Assembly (NCBI GenBank): GCA_030532515.1
Contig: JAUNKY010000002.1
Span: 1 to 64,000, forward strand
DNA length: 64,000 bases
DNA from: Actinomycetaceae bacterium
Lineage (GTDB): Bacteria > Actinomycetota > Actinomycetes > Actinomycetales > Actinomycetaceae
Reading direction: 5' to 3'
Part shown: piece after piece, positions 60,711-64,000 of the stretch
Numbering within the stretch: position 1 is the stretch's first letter
Layout of the letters: the number at the start of each line of letters is the position of its first letter
Made by a program: the position numbers and the translations under genes
Notes under the pieces: model-generated
Database searches by the model: none
What the model was told of the DNA's origin: nothing
The model's input: only the letters and a program-made list of their open reading frames with translations

Positions 60711-62129
60711 ATGGCAATTGGTGACCTGTATACGCGTAAGTTAGAGCGACTGGGACGCTACTTGGTTTTGCAAGTGATCGCTGGTAAAGAAACTGAGGCG
60801 AGTCTGATCGCCCTCGACCACCTGCCAACGACCATGCCAAGTTTAGGGGAACTGGAAGCGGCTTCGCCCCTATATTTGCACCACCACGGGTGGGAGAACC
60901 AACTATTTTGGGGCGTCGTTAACCTAACTGAAGCTGACCTTACGCAACTGGGAAACCTGCCGCCAAAAGCACAGGTTGCAGAACTAAGCAATCCCAGTGA
61001 AGTACTTGACCCAGCGCAGTTGGAACGCCAACATTACTGGGATCAGTTGCCATCTGAAGTGCGCGCCGCCTATCAGGCGCAACCTGGTAGGCGCGCGCGC
61101 TTACAGGTAAGTGAGCCAGGGGCTCTAACTGCGCAACTGGCCGAACTTCCGCAGACACTTTCTTACCTGCACGTTGACGCGTACTCTTCGCAACTACCGC
61201 AGTTTCTGCAAGCACATCCACTGGTTAGTTTCTTAGAAATCACCGGCAAAAACCACACAGATTTCGGGACGGAAGAGCAACCTGCAGCAACCTGGGATTT
61301 TTCTACCAGCCACCTGCTGGATATGGAACTTCACTTAGATCAACCTGTGCGGATACAGCTAAACCCGCAGCTGCAAACTCTAACCTGCACCGGGGAATTT
61401 ACTGCTTTAGAAGAACTGGCTTGCCCCCACGCGGGTAAGTTCCTGAGTCTATTTTTGAAACCTACCGGCAGCGGGTGGACACTGCCAAAGCTGCCAAAAT
61501 TGCGCGTTCTTTCGCTGGAACTGCAGGCAGGGGCGACACTTTCCCTAGCAGACTTGGCAGCGCACTATCCGCAGTTAGAGAAGCTGCAGATTCACGGTGC
61601 CGGCGCCTCGCTTACGGAAATTGCTGCCTTAGCGGAGCTTCCGAATTTACAGAAACTGTGGCTAAATGAATGCTACGGTTTTGACGCTTTCCCCAGTGCA
61701 GCGCAGCTACCAAAACTGCAAGATTTACTTCTATGGAGCATTCCTAAACCTGCCGGAGAACAAGCGAAGAAAGCCTTTAAGGGGATCCCGTCTTGTAATA
61801 TTCGCGCTTTGCGCACCCCTGAGTGGATTGGCGCAAACGTGGGAAACCCCTTTGCCACTTGGCAGGGCATGGAAGTTCCCGCAGCAGCGGTGAAGAAGCT
61901 GATCAGCGCGTATAAGAAAACTTATCAAGACTTAGCAACTACCCCCGAGCAAGCCGTTCAGTTCCTGACAGAGTTTTTGCAAGTTGCTTTGCAAATTGAC
62001 GAAAAAGTGGGGTTGGAAACGCTGCGGCGCGAACAGGTTTTGGCAGCCTTCGAAACGTTACGAGAAAGCGCAGGAGTTTGTTCAGAAACTGGGCAGGAAA
62101 TCTGGCAAAATATTTTCGAGGGCGTTTAA
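60711..62129 (+). CDS. Leucine-rich-repeat-like protein
   Basis: 472 residues, family not clearly recognised. The central part (about 150-370) shows irregular leucine-rich units such as LPKLRVLSLEL, YPQLEKLQIHG, LPNLQKLWLNE and LPKLQDLLLWS. The N-terminal domain (about 1-140) and a helical C-terminal domain are unassigned. No signal peptide, so probably a cytoplasmic protein-binding scaffold. AAGGA lies 7-8 bases before the ATG, 13 bases after the methyltransferase. The last codons (IFEGV, stop) are formed by a TTTTCGAGGGCG copy. Confidence 0.75.
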   Translation: MAIGDLYTRKLERLGRYLVLQVIAGKETEASLIALDHLPTTMPSLGELEAASPLYLHHHGWENQLFWGVVNLTEADLTQLGNLPPKAQVAELSNPSEVLDPAQLERQHYWDQLPSEVRAAYQAQPGRRARLQVSEPGALTAQLAELPQTLSYLHVDAYSSQLPQFLQAHPLVSFLEITGKNHTDFGTEEQPAATWDFSTSHLLDMELHLDQPVRIQLNPQLQTLTCTGEFTALEELACPHAGKFLSLFLKPTGSGWTLPKLPKLRVLSLELQAGATLSLADLAAHYPQLEKLQIHGAGASLTEIAALAELPNLQKLWLNECYGFDAFPSAAQLPKLQDLLLWSIPKPAGEQAKKAFKGIPSCNIRALRTPEWIGANVGNPFATWQGMEVPAAAVKKLISAYKKTYQDLATTPEQAVQFLTEFLQVALQIDEKVGLETLRREQVLAAFETLRESAGVCSETGQEIWQNIFEGV

Positions 62130-62185
62130 AAAACTTTCAGTGATTTGCAGGTGAAGCAGACGCACTATGACACGAAGGGGGAGCA

Positions 62186-62983
62186 TTGGTAGGTAACTTC
62201 ACTATCGCCACCATTGTATTTAGCGGACTTTTTGGACTGATTTTCCCGTTTCTGCTCTTGATCTACCTGCGTAAGACTAAGCGGGTTGAGATCCTCCCGT
62301 TCTTTGTGGGCGCCGGCGTGATGCTGGTTTTCGCCTTCATTTTAGAAGGCATCTTTAACTTCGTAGTCTCTCGGTCTGCATTTGGCGTGGTGATGAAAGA
62401 CCACATTTGGGTACTGGCCATCTATGGGGGGTTAATAGCTGGTTTGTTTGAAGAAACGGGGCGTTTCTTCGCTATGAAAACCGCCTTGCGTAAATACTTA
62501 CACCGGGATGAGAACGCACTTTCCTACGGCGCCGGTCACGGCGGTTTTGAAGCCATGGTTATCCTGGGAATAACAGCTTTATCCAACCTCTTCATTGCTG
62601 TGGCATATAACAACGGTTATCTGCCACAAATGCTTAAAGACGCTCCGCCAGAAGCTGCTGCTGAACTAAATCAGCTGGTATCGCAGTTGATTGATACCCC
62701 AGCGGCGCTATTCCTAGTTGGGGTTGTTGAGAGAATCTTCGCGATAATTATGCACTTGAGTCTATCGGTTTTGGTGTGGTTCTCGGTGAAGAATCGAAAG
62801 CTCCTGCTCTTCCCCTTAGCGATCTTGTTACACGCCGTCTTTAACGCCACTTCCGTAGTCATGCTTGACTACACGAATTCCGTGCTGATCACGGAAGTTT
62901 ACATTGCAGTGGTGGCTTTAGGAACAGCTTTCTTAGCATCACGAGTTTGGAAAAGCCAGCGCCGGCAAAATGCGCGTCTCTAA
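62186..62983 (+). CDS. YhfC-family intramembrane metalloprotease
   Basis: Integral membrane protein of 265 residues with seven or eight helices. GLFEETGRF (about 77-85), GAGHGGFEA (about 112-120) and HAVFNATS (about 214) are the putative catalytic or metal-binding sites of the YhfC (DUF2324) group, distantly related to CPBP/PrsW. Substrate unknown. TTG 62186 is the likely start (GAAGGGGGAG 3-5 bases upstream). The 3' end overlaps the convergent Nudix gene by 45 bases. Confidence 0.85.
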   Translation: MVGNFTIATIVFSGLFGLIFPFLLLIYLRKTKRVEILPFFVGAGVMLVFAFILEGIFNFVVSRSAFGVVMKDHIWVLAIYGGLIAGLFEETGRFFAMKTALRKYLHRDENALSYGAGHGGFEAMVILGITALSNLFIAVAYNNGYLPQMLKDAPPEAAAELNQLVSQLIDTPAALFLVGVVERIFAIIMHLSLSVLVWFSVKNRKLLLFPLAILLHAVFNATSVVMLDYTNSVLITEVYIAVVALGTAFLASRVWKSQRRQNARL

Positions 62984-63355
62984 TAGGGGAGCTAAATTAG
63001 CCGGCAACGGCTGAGCTGGATCTAACCACTTTAACTCTGCCAACTCCGCACTGGGGGTTGGCAGAACTTTTAACCGCGGACACACAGTGAAAACCGTGCC
63101 CGTAACTAAGCGCCCAGACTCATTAGCTGCGGCAACCGTCCAAGTCCCCAAATACGCTAAATCAGCTTCACTAATGTCAATCCCGATCTCTTCCTTAGCT
63201 TCGCGAACCCCAGCGGCTTCGAAAGACTCTCCGGGTTCTGGTTTCCCGCCAACTAGCATGAACCGCTGGGTGTTTTGTTTGCGGGCAGTGAGGATTTTTC
63301 CGTCCTCGGAAAAGAAAACCAGGGCGGTCACCAAAATCGGTTGCTCGGCTACCAA
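62939..63355 (-). CDS. Nudix hydrolase
   Basis: 138 residues. The Nudix box GKPEPGESFEAAGVREAKEEIGI (GX5EX7REUXEEXGU) is at about 33-55, with all metal-binding Glu residues; written here only in part, GKPEPGESF and REAKEEIGI are the ends. It hydrolyses a nucleoside diphosphate linked to another group; the substrate is unknown. Probable TTG start at 63355, with GAGGGG upstream. Confidence 0.9.
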   Translation of the reverse strand: MVAEQPILVTALVFFSEDGKILTARKQNTQRFMLVGGKPEPGESFEAAGVREAKEEIGIDISEADLAYLGTWTVAAANESGRLVTGTVFTVCPRLKVLPTPSAELAELKWLDPAQPLPANLAPLLETRILPALAFPNS

Positions 63356-63374
63356 CTTTCCCCTCTTTCGACTG

Positions 63375-64000
63375 TTAACGATCTAAATCCGAGTTTTTCA
63401 TAGTGCGCGAAACCGAACTGCTTGAAGATGACAGGCGGACTCGGAACGGGCGAATAGTGCGCGCACTGGTTTCAGCCACCGTCTTCCACATGCTACGCAG
63501 ACGGTAAAGGTCAACGTTGCGTTCAAAACGACGCGAGAGACGCTCATAGATTGGGTCAGATTTCGCGACGGTGGCAATATACATGGCGAAGGCACAGGCA
63601 ACTAACATCGCCGGTAAAACGCTTGCGTTACCAGTCATTTCAGTTGCTAAAATCATCCCGGTAATGGGCGTGCGCACAGTAGAAGAAAAGAACGCGGCTA
63701 AACCAATCAGGGCGGCGGCCGCTAACGATGGGGAATGGGCGGGTTGAATTTCGTTGGCAATAATCCCAACCATTAGACCAATCATAGAGCCGATTACCAA
63801 CTGCGGGGCGAATAAGCCGCCGGGAGTTCCCGCTGCATAAGAGATTGGGCCCAGCACAAAACGCACCAGTAAAATCGCTGCGGCAAGACCTAAACCGCCG
63901 TTGCCCAGCAGGGCTTCTTGGGTGAGGTTATCTCCTCCGCCCACAACTTCCGGAGCAACCCAGCCTACGCAGCCGATTAGCAGCCCAACTACGCCACCGC
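63375..64000 (-). CDS. ClC-family chloride channel/antiporter, C-terminal part
   Basis: Partial: the reading frame continues past the right edge, so the N-terminal part and start are missing (an internal GTG at 63944 is not a true start). The visible 208 or so codons have the anion-site motif GGLFAP (GxFxP) in the ISYAAGTPGGLFAPQLV segment and the following helices (GLAAFFSSTVRTPITGMILATEMTG). The E-gate motif lies outside the window, so channel and H+ antiporter cannot be told apart. The tail after the membrane part is short and basic, with no CBS pair. Confidence 0.9.
   Translation of the reverse strand, partial: GGVVGLLIGCVGWVAPEVVGGGDNLTQEALLGNGGLGLAAAILLVRFVLGPISYAAGTPGGLFAPQLVIGSMIGLMVGIIANEIQPAHSPSLAAAALIGLAAFFSSTVRTPITGMILATEMTGNASVLPAMLVACAFAMYIATVAKSDPIYERLSRRFERNVDLYRLRSMWKTVAETSARTIRPFRVRLSSSSSSVSRTMKNSDLDR

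Noticed and set aside
1..64000. Prophage, insertion sequence or integrase island
   Set aside because: No transposase, integrase or phage structural gene is visible on either strand; the accessory character is limited to the surface-protein region and small repeats.

Overview
The window looks like part of the chromosome of a moderate-GC actinobacterium of the Actinomycetaceae type. The evidence is gene order shared with Mycobacterium and Streptomyces (sigA, a DUF7455 protein, sepH, DUF4193, DUF3710, an OB-fold protein, DUF3159, two TrkA proteins, an APC permease and an RNA methyltransferase; also PlsC, class II DAHP synthase, a PASTA kinase, an Rv2175c-type regulator and IdsA), together with a fimbrial operon of the Actinomyces fimQ-fimP-srtC type. 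A genus such as Varibaculum or Mobiluncus would fit, but that is inference; no rRNA or tRNA gene is present to test it.

Layout. 1-12.2 kb is a surface-structure region: an LPXTG protein with four DNA-identical 201-bp repeats, a second LPXTG protein with a proline-rich stalk, a small GlsB-like membrane protein, and a minus-strand pilus operon (tip pilin, shaft pilin, class C sortase). 12.6-20.5 kb holds an MFS transporter, a GNAT enzyme, an XRE/DUF2975 pair, three uncharacterised genes in a row, pyroglutamyl peptidase, and the threonine-degradation pair tdh-kbl. 20.5-33.7 kb is mostly housekeeping: PH-domain protein, DUF4862, uridine kinase, metalloprotease, DeoD, an NSS amino-acid transporter with its 47-residue subunit, an RNA methyltransferase, PyrD, DUF3043, an M20 dipeptidase, a degenerate glycerate-kinase-like protein, ErpA, an FKBP lipoprotein and a pseudo-receiver protein.

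33.7-44.5 kb carries a 3'-5' exonuclease, PlsC, PPi-dependent phosphofructokinase, class II DAHP synthase, a lipoprotein, a four-PASTA Ser/Thr kinase divergent from an Rv2175c-type DNA-binding protein, a polyprenyl synthase, a UspA protein and the primary sigma factor. 44.5-64 kb carries parE and parC flanking two double-GNAT proteins, a phosphodiesterase, sepH, the conserved DUF4193-to-RNA-methyltransferase block, an LRR-like protein, a YhfC-type intramembrane protease, a Nudix hydrolase and the C-terminal part of a ClC channel that runs off the right edge.

The least explained signals are at DNA level. The 8-mer CGAGGGCG (often TTTTC(C)GAGGGCGG) occurs about 30 times on the two strands, inside and between genes and in all three reading frames. 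Several small palindrome families share a GGGAA...TTCCC core; one is a perfect 62-bp palindrome joined to 23-bp tandem repeats, and two copies lie in frame in the sortase gene. Many genes have a -10 element 6-7 bases before the start codon, which points to leaderless transcription.
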